49,190 nt of DNA from Tannerellaceae bacterium (GCA_031264865.1 JAISDJ010000105.1:1-49190); one strand, 5' to 3'; positions 26,541-36,397 are shown, counted from the first letter of the stretch. A program made the numbers and translations. Notes: a model not told the origin generated them from the sequence alone.

Positions 26541-27229
26541 TGTTAGTTAAAGTAAGGAGGGTTTTCTTCAGCCTTTATATCCTCAACACAACAACAGAAG
26601 TATACCTAATCATCATTTTTTTTCGTCTCTTTTTAAGAGATGGGGAAAAACGATTACTTAAAGACGCTAATTTTCAATTCTTTATTACATGTTTTTTCTC
26701 TAATTCTATTTTTTTAGTTTAATCCTTTTTAAAGATAATCCCGACATACTCCCAACGCCAAACATCTACTTGGTGATATTCTTTCATGTCCAAATAAAAT
26801 GAACCAAATATCTATTTCACCTAAAAGCAACGAAATTTCAAATTATCATATTGATTATAAAATAGCAATTATAATAATAAATAGTTAGTAATTTGTAATA
26901 TATTATTTTTTATACGTCGTTAATTATTGATAAATGCGTTTATTTAGTTATTTATAAACTTCTTGAAAATCGATTATTTCCAACCATACCTTATTATTGA
27001 TCCAAATAACGTCTGAATTTGCCAGGTATTTTGATAGTTCACAAATAGTTAAAAAAATAAAAACATTTAGTGTATTTGTATGTTCAATCGCTTTTATCAT
27101 GACGGCGAATTTGCAGCCAATTTGAAGGCGTAAAAGGTTGTGCAAAGTATCTGCTGAAAGCCCCATTCGTTAAATAATTTCATACAAATCAAGAACTCCC
27201 GTTTTCAGAAATGACATGAGAGTTTCTTT
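26541..27229. other. AT-rich intergenic stretch with no supported gene
   Basis: About 690 bp of very AT-rich DNA between the SusCD relic and the ECF sigma gene. On the minus strand a 72-codon ORF (27166-26948, MGLSADTLHNLL...) and a 22-codon stretch ending DVWRWEYVGIIFKKD (near 26785-26720) look faintly coding, but I recognise neither and neither has a clear start context. Gene relics or chance are equally possible. Confidence 0.4.
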
Positions 27230-27814
27230 TTATCCTTTCAGTAGGAAAAGAAGCAATGGCATATATTCTTTAAGATCTTCCCGCAAGATTTTTAATGCTT
27301 GGGAAATACGGTAAGCAATCGTTTTAGAAGAAACGTTCATCTTTACCGCAATATCGTTATAAGTTTGATTTTCAAAACGATTCAATGTAAAAGCAATCCG
27401 GTAATCTTCCGGAAGGTTTTGTATAGCCTGGTCTAATTTAGTCATCATCTCATTTCCGATATACATATCCGGGTCTTCAAATGGTTCTTCAAATGTAGCA
27501 TATAAGCTCTCATGTACCCGTTGTTTAATCTGTTTGTGCGAAAGACTGTTCAAACATTTGTTCTTTACAATTGTAAATAAGAGAGTTTTGACAGACATTT
27601 CCGGTATCAGCGCTTTCCGGTTCTCCCAAAGCCACATCATCACATCTTGCACAATTTCTTCACACTCTTCCCTTTCTTCCACATACTGCGAAGCAAAAGC
27701 GCACAATCCCTTGTAGAAACTCTTGTAAACAGCCTCAAAAGCCTGTTCACTACCTTCTTTTAGCAGGCGTGTAATAAGTTCATTATTCACTATTTGATTT
27801 TTATTATCTTCCAT
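27230..27814 (-). CDS. ECF sigma-70 factor of the PUL
   Basis: A 194-residue Bacteroidota-type ECF sigma factor. Region 2 is FEAVYKSFYKGLCAFASQYV...EEIVQDVMMWLWENR and region 4 LPEDYRIAFTLNRFENQTYNDIA followed by MNVSSKTIAYRISQALKILRE, a typical HTH. It is divergent from a GH29 fucosidase, a FecR anti-sigma and an STN-type SusC, its expected signalling partners. A perfect housekeeping promoter (TTTG-N19-TAGATTTG) lies upstream. The C-terminus ends MPLLLFLLKG, with a short hydrophobic tail. Confidence 0.93.
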   Translation of the reverse strand: MEDNKNQIVNNELITRLLKEGSEQAFEAVYKSFYKGLCAFASQYVEEREECEEIVQDVMMWLWENRKALIPEMSVKTLLFTIVKNKCLNSLSHKQIKQRVHESLYATFEEPFEDPDMYIGNEMMTKLDQAIQNLPEDYRIAFTLNRFENQTYNDIAVKMNVSSKTIAYRISQALKILREDLKEYMPLLLFLLKG

Positions 27815-27822
27815 AGTATATG

Positions 27823-27853
27823 CAAATCTATATTCTTTTTCTGTTTTTTCAAA
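27823..27853 (-). promoter_or_regulatory. Consensus promoter of the PUL sigma gene
   Basis: On the minus strand TTTG (27853-27850), then 19 bp, then TAGATTTG (27830-27823). This fits the Bacteroidota housekeeping consensus TTTG-N19-21-TAnnTTTG exactly. Transcription would start near 27816, just at the start codon (27814), so the leader is nearly absent. Confidence 0.75.
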
Positions 27854-27936
27854 ACAATTTATTCATCAAAAAAAGAATATAAACCAGAGATGCCTTCAAG
27901 GTGACGAATAACTACATTGGAGTCAACCTGGAAAAA

Positions 27937-28046
27937 AGCATTGTGATCCTTCCGGGAAATTATTACGATGCTTTTCCAAAACCATTATGATGCCTTTATA
28001 AAACTATTATAATAATTTTCTCAAGCCATCACAATGATTTTTTCGC
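27937..28046. repeat. Five tandem 22-bp imperfect direct repeats upstream of the fucosidase
   Basis: Units at 27937-27958, 27959-27980, 27981-28002, 28003-28024 and 28025-28046. Positions 4, 5, 10, 11 and 15 are invariant, and most others agree in three or four units; the consensus is roughly ACCATTATGATGCTTTTCAAA. A 22-bp period is two helical turns and not a multiple of three, so the array is not coding and would place copies on one face of the DNA. It lies between the divergent sigma gene (27814) and fucosidase (28141), and a TACCTTTA -7-like element follows at 28105. Confidence 0.7.
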
Positions 28047-28140
28047 AGGTTTAAAAAATAAAACAGATATTTATATTTTGTGAGGTTACTTCCGAAGAAA
28101 CGACTACCTTTATCACTTATAACATTAATTTATTTCTAAT

Positions 28141-29457
28141 ATGGAAAGAAAATACATTTTTGTATTATTACTCTCTCTTGTGTATACGGGTATCTTCGGT
28201 CAGAATACAAATCAAAAGACGGATACCAAATGGTTTGAAGACGCCCGTTTTGGAATGTTTGTACACTTTGGGCCTTATAGTGTATTAGGCGCCGGCGAAT
28301 GGGTAATGAACAGTCGTCCGATTAAAGGAAGCGACTATTTACGCTTACAGGATTTTTTTAATCCGATTGGATTTGATGCAAAAGAATGGGTGAAGATTGC
28401 CAAAAATGCCGGGATGAAGTATATTACATTTACTTCACGTCACCATGATGGATTCAGCAATTGGGATACTAAACAATCTAATTGGAACATTATGAATACC
28501 CCTTATGGAAAAGACTTGATCAGACAATTGGCAGACGAATGTCATAAAGAAGGCATCAAACTTATTTTTTATTATTCGCTGCTTGACTGGATGCGGACAG
28601 ATTATCAATACGAAACCGGACGTACCGGACAACGAGCCGGACGTACGGAAAAAAGCAACTGGAATGCTTACCTGAACTTTATGAAAGCGCAATTAACCGA
28701 ATTGCTTACCAACTACGGACCCATTGCCGGCATTTGGTTTGATGGCCATTGGGACCAAACAGAAGATGAAAACCGAACTGATCACTCAACACATGTAGAC
28801 TGGCATTATCCCGAAATATATGCTTTAATACATAAGCTTCAGCCCAATTGTCTCATTGCCAATAATCATCACCTGCCTCCATTTCCCGGTGAAGATTATC
28901 AGATTTTTGAAAGGGATGTACCCGGAGAGAACAACGCCGGATTCAGCGGCCAAGAGGTATCGAGACTACCACTGGAAACATGCCAGACTATTAATGGCTC
29001 ATGGGGATTCAATATTACCGACGACAGATATAAACCTGCCAAAGAATTATTACATTTGCTTATCCGAACGGCTGGTACAGGCGCCAATCTATTACTGAAT
29101 GTCGGCCCTATGCCAAATGGAAAAATACAGCCGGAATGTATTGAAAGGATGCAACAAATAGGAGATTGGCTGAAAAAATATGGTTATACAATCTATGAAA
29201 CCCAACAAGGATTTGTAAAACCTCAGGAATGGGGAGCTACTACTAAAAAAGGAGAAAAAACATACTATCTGCATGTTCTAAATAAAGAAACAAAAATAAT
29301 CGCGCTAAACATACCCAATATCAAATCGGCCAAATGGGTAAATATAAATGCAAGCCTTACATGGAAGAAGGACAAAGAAACCGGCTATGTAATGTTTATT
29401 CTCGACGGAAATACGCTTGATGAGGTAGATTCCATTATTGAAGTACAAATAAAATAA
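28141..29457 (+). CDS. GH29 alpha-L-fucosidase
   Basis: A 438-residue secreted glycoside hydrolase of family GH29, with signal peptide MERKYIFVLLLSLVYTGIFGQ. Family motifs are WFEDARFGMFVHFGPYS, TFTSRHHDGFSNWDT and the nucleophile region GIWFDGHWD (Asp201). The acid/base Glu is probably in DYQIFERDVPGEN (Glu257 or Glu263), and NVGPMPNGKIQ closes the catalytic domain. It releases L-fucose from glycans, probably mucin or milk-type. It is divergent from the PUL sigma gene with the 22-bp array upstream, and ends before a strong terminator at 29504, with FecR beyond it. Confidence 0.94.
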   Translation: MERKYIFVLLLSLVYTGIFGQNTNQKTDTKWFEDARFGMFVHFGPYSVLGAGEWVMNSRPIKGSDYLRLQDFFNPIGFDAKEWVKIAKNAGMKYITFTSRHHDGFSNWDTKQSNWNIMNTPYGKDLIRQLADECHKEGIKLIFYYSLLDWMRTDYQYETGRTGQRAGRTEKSNWNAYLNFMKAQLTELLTNYGPIAGIWFDGHWDQTEDENRTDHSTHVDWHYPEIYALIHKLQPNCLIANNHHLPPFPGEDYQIFERDVPGENNAGFSGQEVSRLPLETCQTINGSWGFNITDDRYKPAKELLHLLIRTAGTGANLLLNVGPMPNGKIQPECIERMQQIGDWLKKYGYTIYETQQGFVKPQEWGATTKKGEKTYYLHVLNKETKIIALNIPNIKSAKWVNINASLTWKKDKETGYVMFILDGNTLDEVDSIIEVQIK

Positions 29458-29503
29458 AAAAAACTTTCATTCATAAAACATTAATATTCAGTTAATTTAT
29501 TTC

Positions 29504-29539
29504 AAAAAGCAATTTTTCTTCAAAAAAAATTGCTTTTTT
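29504..29539 (+). terminator. Terminator after the fucosidase
   Basis: AAAAAGCAATTTTT (29504-29517) pairs over 14 bp with AAAAATTGCTTTTT (29525-29538), loop 7 nt, followed by a further T. It separates the fucosidase from FecR, so the two are probably separate transcripts. Confidence 0.85.
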
Positions 29540-29591
29540 GTTTAGTACATTTTTTTTCTGAATTGTATTAATAATAGAAGCGAATTCAGAG

Positions 29592-30611
29592 ATGAATGTA
29601 GATGACAACATATTAATACAATACATAGACAACACGCTATCGGAAGGCGAAAAAGCGCAAGTAGAGACTTGGTTAAAAGCTTCTCCCGAAAACGAAAAAA
29701 TATTGGAACAAATGTACTTTGTACTACAACTTACCCAAAAGGTAAAGATTATGAATACAGTAGATACAGAGAAAGCATTTGCTCATTTTAAAGCAAAAAG
29801 GAAAAGACAAGTCAGTTTGGGTGTTTCATGGTTAAGTTTACAGCGTATTTCAGCTATTTTATTTGTCCCGTTGTTGGTTCTGTCAGGATATTTATTATTG
29901 CACAATAATGGAAAAGACAGATTAAGAATAGTTGAAATAAGCACAAATCCGGGTATTGTTTCGAATTTCAACCTGCCTGACGGGTCAAAAGTATGGCTCA
30001 ATACAAATAGTTCTTTGACATATACCGATAATTTCGCAACAGGTGAACGACTTGTTGAACTAAAAGGTGAAGGATATTTTGAAGTAGTAAAAGATGTCGC
30101 AAAACCTTTTGTTGTAAACGTTGGATCGTTTTATTCAATAGAAGTACTGGGAACGTCATTCAATGTATTGGCATATCCGGAAGATGAGGTTGTTGAAACG
30201 ACCCTTACGAACGGTTCCGTAATGATTAAAGCAGCAGCAAAGGATGGAAACCGTATTACTTGCCAATTAAAACCAAATGAGAAAGCCGAATATCAAAAAG
30301 ACAGCAAACAGTTGGAAACAAAACAAGTTAATGCGGATGTTGCTACCGGATGGATTAATGGAGAAATCATTTTCAAACAAGAATCGATGAGTAATGTATT
30401 AAACAAATTAAGCCGTCACTATAATGTAGAATTTGATGTAAAAGACCAGAAAATAATGGAAGCTGTTATTACTGCACGATTTAAAGATGAACAACTATCG
30501 CAGGTAATGGAATATTTAAAAGCTGCTTCGGGAATAAAATACATCATACACAAACCAACTATTGACGGTAATAATAACAATGCTATGCCTATGGTTGAAA
30601 TACATAAATAA
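29592..30611 (+). CDS. FecR-family anti-sigma factor
   Basis: A 339-residue inner-membrane anti-sigma factor. The cytoplasmic N-terminus (1-80) has an ILIQYIDNTLSEGEKAQVETWL helix pair typical of FecR, one membrane helix lies at about 85-103 (ISAILFVPLLVLSGYLLL), the periplasmic FecR domain at about 110-220 (LPDGSKVWLNTNSSL, LKGEGYFEVVKD) and a DUF4974 domain near the C-terminus (IFKQESMSNVLNKLSRHYNVEF). It should hold the sigma factor encoded at 27230 and receive the signal from the STN domain of the SusC protein that follows. No clear promoter was seen in the 50 bp before it. Confidence 0.94.
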   Translation: MNVDDNILIQYIDNTLSEGEKAQVETWLKASPENEKILEQMYFVLQLTQKVKIMNTVDTEKAFAHFKAKRKRQVSLGVSWLSLQRISAILFVPLLVLSGYLLLHNNGKDRLRIVEISTNPGIVSNFNLPDGSKVWLNTNSSLTYTDNFATGERLVELKGEGYFEVVKDVAKPFVVNVGSFYSIEVLGTSFNVLAYPEDEVVETTLTNGSVMIKAAAKDGNRITCQLKPNEKAEYQKDSKQLETKQVNADVATGWINGEIIFKQESMSNVLNKLSRHYNVEFDVKDQKIMEAVITARFKDEQLSQVMEYLKAASGIKYIIHKPTIDGNNNNAMPMVEIHK

Positions 30612-31041
30612 AATACCAAAAGTGATAAAAAGCATGCGGAAGAATATTCCCATACTCTTCCACAACAATTTAAAAAGCTGTTTTACAGCTTGTAAATAAC
30701 TTTATTATAAATTAATTGCATTACAAAAATAGGAATAATAATATTACTTTAAAATTATTTGTATGAAAAGTTTTATACTTTTCCAAGAAAATTTTTAATT
30801 GATGTTTGAATGTAATTCACATGTAGCCGGTATTGTTTTAAATAGACTAATTTGCACATCCTCAAGAACCAATATATTTACATTCCCTTTTAGAAAGGAT
30901 GTCCATTAGAGACATTGAGAGGGGCTGCCCTTGAAGGGTCGCCTCCCTCTTATTTTTACATTTTGAAGATATAATTTTTATAAAGTTATTCGTACCTTTG
31001 GCCGGAAACTACATTTTCTAAAAGACTATAATTATGATAAG
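30612..31041 (+). promoter_or_regulatory. FecR-SusC intergenic region with hairpins and promoter
   Basis: This 430-bp gap has a small palindromic stem AAGCTGT-ACAGCTT (30675-30691) and a stronger structured element at 30917-30957 (AGAGGG pairs with CCCTCT, inner GCCC with GGGT, then a T-rich tail), which looks like a terminator. A TAnnTTTG element TACCTTTG at 30993-31000 follows, giving a leader of about 35 nt to the SusC start at 31042. The rest is AT-rich without a gene. It splits the PUL into two units: sigma/fucosidase/FecR and SusCD. Confidence 0.5.
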
Positions 31042-34000
31042 ATGAGGATGATATTGATTGCTTTTCTACTTTACCTGACTTTAGTGTCGGAAATCTATGC
31101 ACAAAAAACAACACTGTCTATAAATGTGCATGACTGTCCTGTCTACAAAATACTGGAATTATTAGAAAAGCAAACTTCATTTTCTTTTATTTATGATGCA
31201 AATCTTGTGGATGTATCATACCGGCTTTCTTTACAAGCGCAAGAAGAAGACCTATTCAATATCTTAAATAATTTATTTAAAAACACAGATATAGCTTACG
31301 CCGTTATAAACAAACAGATTATTCTAAACAAAAAAGAAAATATCGCTTTCTTTAATCAACAGATAAAAGAAATAACCGGTGTAGTGAAAGATGAACAAGG
31401 CGAACCGGTAGTCGGAGCCAACATTTTGCTAAAGGGGACAACATCCGGAACCATGACAAATGCATATGGGGAGTTCCATTTAAAGATACCCAAAGATTCC
31501 GTTATACAAATATCCTATATAGGGTATTTGTCTCAAAACATTATTTATAAAGGCCAACCCACCCTCGAAATAATATTAATTGAAAACAGCCGTAATTTAG
31601 ACGAGGTAGTTGTAACTGCATTGGGTATCAAAAAGAGAGAAGCATCACTTACTTACGCAACTCAATCTTTTACCGGTTCGGAATTAACGCGGGTAAAAAG
31701 CGACAATTTCATGAATTCCTTATCTGGTAAGACTGCCGGTGTTTTTATCAACCGAAATTCTTCGGGCTTAGGTGGTTCTGCCAGAGTTATTATACGTGGA
31801 AGCCGTTCCATAAACGGAAACAATCAACCCTTATATGTTATAGACGGGATACCTATCTTAAACTCTACAAATGAACAAGCCTATACGGCAATTGGAGGGG
31901 CAGCCAACGCTGCAAACCGTGATGGGGGCGATGGCATATCGAACCTTAACCAAGATGATATTGAAAGCATCCATATATTAAAAGGTGCATCGGCTTCTGC
32001 CTTATATGGCTCCCAGGCAGCAAATGGAGTGATATTAATTACGACGAAAAAAGGCCGAGCCGGAGCTAAACAAATAGAATTTTCGTCGAATCTCTCGATA
32101 GACAAAGTAGTTCACCTTCCTACATTTCAAAATAGTTATGGCCGTTCCGAATCTTCTACCGGTAGTTGGGGAGACTTCGTCGGTATGCCTGCTTATGATA
32201 ACCTGAATGATTTCTTCCGTACCGGTATACATGCAAACAATTCTTTATCAATAACATCCGGAAACGAAACGCTGCAAACATATTTTTCTTACGCTAATAC
32301 TACAACACAAGGCCTTACCGAACATAGTACGATTAAAAAACATAATATCAACTTTCGTGAAACAGCAGGTTTGTTCAATAACCGACTGATAATAGATGGT
32401 AATATTAATCTGATTCTCCAGAATGTAAAAAATAAACCTTCATCCGGTGGTATTTATATGAATCCGTTATCCGGTTTATACACCTTTCCGAGAGGTATGG
32501 ATATATCGCCTTATAAAAAAGAATATGAAGTTTTTAACGAAGATAGAAATATGCCTGTACAGAATTGGTTTACCGAGATTACAGATTATGACCAAAATCC
32601 TTACTGGCTGACAAATCGTGCACAAAGTAAAGATAAGCGTTCACGTGCAATAGCGGCATTCACTGCTTCTATAAAAATAACAGACTGGTTCACTTTACAA
32701 GGACGTGGAAACATTGATTATATTGATGATAAGTTCCAACAAAGAATATATGCCGGCACATCACCGGGACTGGCCGGAATGAATGGACGTTTTATCAATT
32801 ATTCTTATCAGGAAACGCTTCTTTATGGAGATATTATGGCTACATTCAGTAAAAATCTTGATGGTTTTTCTCTGCAAGCTGTAATTGGGTCGAGTATTTC
32901 AGACAACCGGGTCAGCTCATTACGTTTAGATTCGAAAACCGCATCCTTATACTATCCGAATGTGTTTACTATTGCCAATATCAATATGTCGACAAGTGCA
33001 TTTATTGACGAACGCGACGATGATCGCCGACAGTTACAATCTGTCTTTTTTACAGCACAAACAGGTTATAAGAAAAGTGTTTATCTGGATCTGAGTATGC
33101 GTAATGATTGGGCATCAACATTGGCTTTTACCAAAAGTCGACAGAAGGGGTACTTTTATCCTTCTGTTGGTTTGTCGTGGATTCTAAGTCAAACAATCTC
33201 CTTGCCGAAATGGGTCAATTATGGAAAAATAAGAGGTTCATGGAACAGAGTTGGGAATGATATTCCTTTATATATGAGCTCTACCGTATCACATATCGGA
33301 GCCGGAGGTGCCTTGCTTCCTAGTGATATCGCTCCATTCGGGGATTTAAAGCCTGAAATGAGCACCTCTATCGAAACCGGTATTGAGTGGAGATTGTTTC
33401 AAAACAGATTATTTCTTGATTTTACTTACTACAAAACAAATACCAAAAACCAGTTATTTACACTTCCGTCGTCAGCCGGAGCTACTCATAAGTACTATGC
33501 CGTCAATGCAGGTAATATCCAAAATCAAGGCTTGGAACTCACCGTAGAGGGTACACCTCTTATAAGCTCCGATTTTATCTGGAAAATAGCCATTAATTAT
33601 GCACGGAACAGAAATTTGGTGAAAGAATTACACAAAGATCTTCCCACCTTTATATATGGTGATGAAGGTTTTTCTTCAAGCTATTCCATGCGTTTGGTGG
33701 AAGGCGGCTCATTTGGCGATATCTATGGAAAGGCATTTGACAGAGATGAAAAGGGAGCTATAAAATACGGGGAAAACGGTATTCCTCTTGTTATCGGAGA
33801 CGGCAATACTATAAAAGTAGGAAACAGCAATCCTGATTTTATGTTGGGCTGGAACAATACATTTACATATAAGAACTTTACTTTTTATTTCCTGATAGAC
33901 GGACGTTTTGGCGGCGATGTTCTCTCTCAAACACAAGCTATTTTAGACCAATATGGCGTTTCCGAAAAAACCGGAACAGACCGTTCTGTCGGTTATGTTG

Positions 34001-34335
34001 AGCTGGAAGGCCATAAAATATATAATGTGAAAGATTTTTACGAACAGATTGGCGGACGTAGCGGAGCCACTGAATATTACATGTATAATGCAACGAATAT
34101 CAGGCTACGGGAATTGTCTTTAGAGTATTCATTTCCAATGAAATGGTTAAACAAAACGAAAGTAGTACAACAGCTTCAATTATCTCTTACTGCAAGAAAC
34201 CTGTTCTTTATTTATAAAGAAACTCCTTTTGACCCGGATGTGGTATTATCAACCAATAATAACAATCAGGGAATTGATATCTTTGGTATACCTTCTACCC
34301 GAAATTTCGGACTTAATCTGAAAGTGATATTTTAA
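31042..34335 (+). CDS. SusC/RagA-type TonB-dependent transporter with STN signalling domain
   Basis: A 1097-residue outer-membrane transporter. A signal peptide (ILIAFLLYLTLVSEIYAQ) is followed by an STN/secretin-like domain (about 23-100; KTTLSINVHDCPVYKILELLEKQT), which contacts FecR. A carboxypeptidase-like domain (EITGVVKDEQGEPVVGANILLKG) comes next, then the TonB plug (NLDEVVVTALGIKKREASLTYATQ) with VIIRGSRSINGNNQPLYVIDGIP, and finally the beta-barrel ending NFGLNLKVIF. It imports glycan fragments bound by SusD. The nearby M at 31048 is an alternative start. It is 19 bp before SusD on the same strand. Confidence 0.94.
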   Translation: MRMILIAFLLYLTLVSEIYAQKTTLSINVHDCPVYKILELLEKQTSFSFIYDANLVDVSYRLSLQAQEEDLFNILNNLFKNTDIAYAVINKQIILNKKENIAFFNQQIKEITGVVKDEQGEPVVGANILLKGTTSGTMTNAYGEFHLKIPKDSVIQISYIGYLSQNIIYKGQPTLEIILIENSRNLDEVVVTALGIKKREASLTYATQSFTGSELTRVKSDNFMNSLSGKTAGVFINRNSSGLGGSARVIIRGSRSINGNNQPLYVIDGIPILNSTNEQAYTAIGGAANAANRDGGDGISNLNQDDIESIHILKGASASALYGSQAANGVILITTKKGRAGAKQIEFSSNLSIDKVVHLPTFQNSYGRSESSTGSWGDFVGMPAYDNLNDFFRTGIHANNSLSITSGNETLQTYFSYANTTTQGLTEHSTIKKHNINFRETAGLFNNRLIIDGNINLILQNVKNKPSSGGIYMNPLSGLYTFPRGMDISPYKKEYEVFNEDRNMPVQNWFTEITDYDQNPYWLTNRAQSKDKRSRAIAAFTASIKITDWFTLQGRGNIDYIDDKFQQRIYAGTSPGLAGMNGRFINYSYQETLLYGDIMATFSKNLDGFSLQAVIGSSISDNRVSSLRLDSKTASLYYPNVFTIANINMSTSAFIDERDDDRRQLQSVFFTAQTGYKKSVYLDLSMRNDWASTLAFTKSRQKGYFYPSVGLSWILSQTISLPKWVNYGKIRGSWNRVGNDIPLYMSSTVSHIGAGGALLPSDIAPFGDLKPEMSTSIETGIEWRLFQNRLFLDFTYYKTNTKNQLFTLPSSAGATHKYYAVNAGNIQNQGLELTVEGTPLISSDFIWKIAINYARNRNLVKELHKDLPTFIYGDEGFSSSYSMRLVEGGSFGDIYGKAFDRDEKGAIKYGENGIPLVIGDGNTIKVGNSNPDFMLGWNNTFTYKNFTFYFLIDGRFGGDVLSQTQAILDQYGVSEKTGTDRSVGYVELEGHKIYNVKDFYEQIGGRSGATEYYMYNATNIRLRELSLEYSFPMKWLNKTKVVQQLQLSLTARNLFFIYKETPFDPDVVLSTNNNNQGIDIFGIPSTRNFGLNLKVIF

Positions 34336-34354
34336 CTTACACCTTGTCTAAATC

Positions 34355-35938
34355 ATGAAACACGCCTATATGTTATATCTCGCCTTATTTAGTACAGTAT
34401 TATCATGTACAAGTCAATTTGAAGGTTATAATACGGATGATACCGGATTTACGGAAGAGCTACAAGATTACGATTTCAACAAATATGGTATTCCTATTTT
34501 AATTGTGCAACAAGGTATTTATTTTAACCATGACTGGGGTGGCGGGAAAAACTGGACTTTTCAGATAATGCAAAATCTCAGTGCTGATATGTTCTGTGGA
34601 TATATGCATAGTTATAATCCGTTTGTAGCTGGTTTAAGCAATACCGTTTACAATCTGAACGACGGTTGGAATGGGACTATGTGGGAAAATACCTACGGCT
34701 ATATTATGACGGAAGTTAAGAAGTCGGAAGACCTGAATAGGGAAGTATTACCTGTATTCTATGCAATCACCAAAATACTAAAAGTAGAACTTATGCACCG
34801 GGTATCGGATTACTACGGGCCAATCGTTTATTCCCAATTCGGAAAGTCTATTACCGGTTCGGAACCTGATTCACAAAGAGAAGCCTATTATCATTTTTTT
34901 GATGACCTTGAAGAAGCTGTCAATATCTTGAAAAATCAAAAAGGAGACGGCAGATTTAACAAATTCGACATTCTGACGAATGAAAATAAACGCAACAATA
35001 AACAATGGATAAAATTTGCCAACTCATTACGTCTCAGACTGGCTATCCGAATAGCAACAATCGAACCGGAGAAGGCAAAGGAAGAAGCCAATAAATCGCT
35101 TAATTCCGGCAATGGCGGCGTGTTGGAAGAAACAGACGATCTGATAGCTGTTTCTTCTGTTAATACCGGTTATTCCAATCCATTAGGGGAAATCAACCAA
35201 GCTTGGCGCGAAGCGTCTATGAATGCCAATATGGAATCGATATTGACAGGGTATAACGACCCCAGGATTTCAAAATATTTTGAACCTGCGACCGGTGAAG
35301 GATATGCCGGTCAGTACAGAGGGATCAGACAAGGTACGGGCTACAACCACACAAGATATATAAATCATTCCGCACTCACCATAAAACCATCCGGTAACGC
35401 TACGCTTATGACTGCATCGGAAGTATGGTTTCTACGAGCTGAAGCCGCCTTGCGAAACTGGACTACAGAAGACATCGAATATTGTTATACAAAAGGAGTT
35501 GAAACTTCTTTCAACCAATGGAGAGTAAAGAATGTTTCCGAATATCTGAAAAGTGATGCCACCGCCGCCAACTACATCGATACATTCAACCCCGCATATA
35601 ATATCGAAGCAAGATGCAACATATCCCCCAAATGGGAATCCGAAGCATCCGATGAAATTAAATTGGAAAAAATAATTACCCAAAAATGGATTGCGATGTT
35701 CCCCGAGGGATGTGAAGCTTGGGCAGAACAACGCCGTACGGGATATCCCCGCCTTTTCCCTGTCCTCGTAAATAGGAGTGAAGGTAAAATTGATACGGAT
35801 CACATGATTCGCCGTTTAAATTTCCCGGTAGGAATTATGAGCGCTAATCCTGCCCAGTATGAAGCCTTATGCAAAGAATTAAATGGTCCGGATACTGGTG
35901 GAACACGCTTATGGTGGGACACCGGAAGAAACTTCTGA
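34355..35938 (+). CDS. SusD/RagB-family glycan-binding lipoprotein
   Basis: A 527-residue outer-membrane lipoprotein. The lipobox is VLSC (LYLALFSTVLSCTSQF, Cys near residue 18). SusD-like family features include RLRLAIRIATIEPEKAKEEANKS and the helical repeats in the second half; it looks like the SusD-like_2 branch. It caps the SusC barrel and binds the glycan at the cell surface, here probably a fucosylated one. It directly follows SusC. Stop TGA. Confidence 0.92.
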   Translation: MKHAYMLYLALFSTVLSCTSQFEGYNTDDTGFTEELQDYDFNKYGIPILIVQQGIYFNHDWGGGKNWTFQIMQNLSADMFCGYMHSYNPFVAGLSNTVYNLNDGWNGTMWENTYGYIMTEVKKSEDLNREVLPVFYAITKILKVELMHRVSDYYGPIVYSQFGKSITGSEPDSQREAYYHFFDDLEEAVNILKNQKGDGRFNKFDILTNENKRNNKQWIKFANSLRLRLAIRIATIEPEKAKEEANKSLNSGNGGVLEETDDLIAVSSVNTGYSNPLGEINQAWREASMNANMESILTGYNDPRISKYFEPATGEGYAGQYRGIRQGTGYNHTRYINHSALTIKPSGNATLMTASEVWFLRAEAALRNWTTEDIEYCYTKGVETSFNQWRVKNVSEYLKSDATAANYIDTFNPAYNIEARCNISPKWESEASDEIKLEKIITQKWIAMFPEGCEAWAEQRRTGYPRLFPVLVNRSEGKIDTDHMIRRLNFPVGIMSANPAQYEALCKELNGPDTGGTRLWWDTGRNF

Positions 35939-36397
35939 CAAAGATCCATTTTGTCGGATGAATTCAAAAGTAGATTGGTCTGAGAAATGTAAACTGTCTG
36001 CCACTTGCTGTACAGTAATAACATATAAGTTTATTTCGTTTTTCGACCAACAAATATACATTTTTATCCTACAAATCTGTAAATCCTGCTTTGGGCGCAT
36101 TGATGTTGGAAGCTTTCGGTACCTTTGCGTAATTTGCGGTTGGTGTGAATATTCTCAAATTTGACGAATCATATAACAGAATAAACCATTTCGGTTTCTT
36201 AAATTTAGTAGAACTTTGCCCTCAATAAATAACATTTTAGCAAATAAGAATGTGAACTCTTTTATATCACTCATCGAAAATAATCCGTCATTCGTCGGGA
36301 ATAACTTGTAAACAGACGAGTTATATTCTTTGAGATATATTCATTATAGTACTTTTGTCATGTAAGTTATTTAATATTTATAACAAATCTATTTTAA
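35939..36397 (+). promoter_or_regulatory. Intergenic region before the efflux operon with candidate sRNA promoter
   Basis: A TACCTTTG element (36120-36127) in the middle of this 459-bp gap has no gene after it. A small stem AAACC-GGTTT near 36183-36197 and a T-rich tail follow, so a short RNA of about 70 nt is possible but unproven. Nothing else was recognised before the efflux promoter. Confidence 0.35.
36329..36357 (+). promoter_or_regulatory. Promoter of the efflux operon
   Basis: TTTG at 36329-36332 and TACTTTTG at 36350-36357 form a near-consensus Bacteroidota promoter (spacing 17 instead of 19-21). Start would be near 36364, about 34 nt before ATG 36398. Confidence 0.65.

Noticed and set aside
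26948-27166. 72-codon minus-strand ORF
   Set aside because: No recognised family, no promoter element and an AT-rich setting; listed only within the intergenic entry.
27883-27900. Possible extra unit of the 22-bp array near GATGCCTTCAA
   Set aside because: The shared GATGCC is 100 bp from the matching unit, not a multiple of 22, so it is out of phase with the array.
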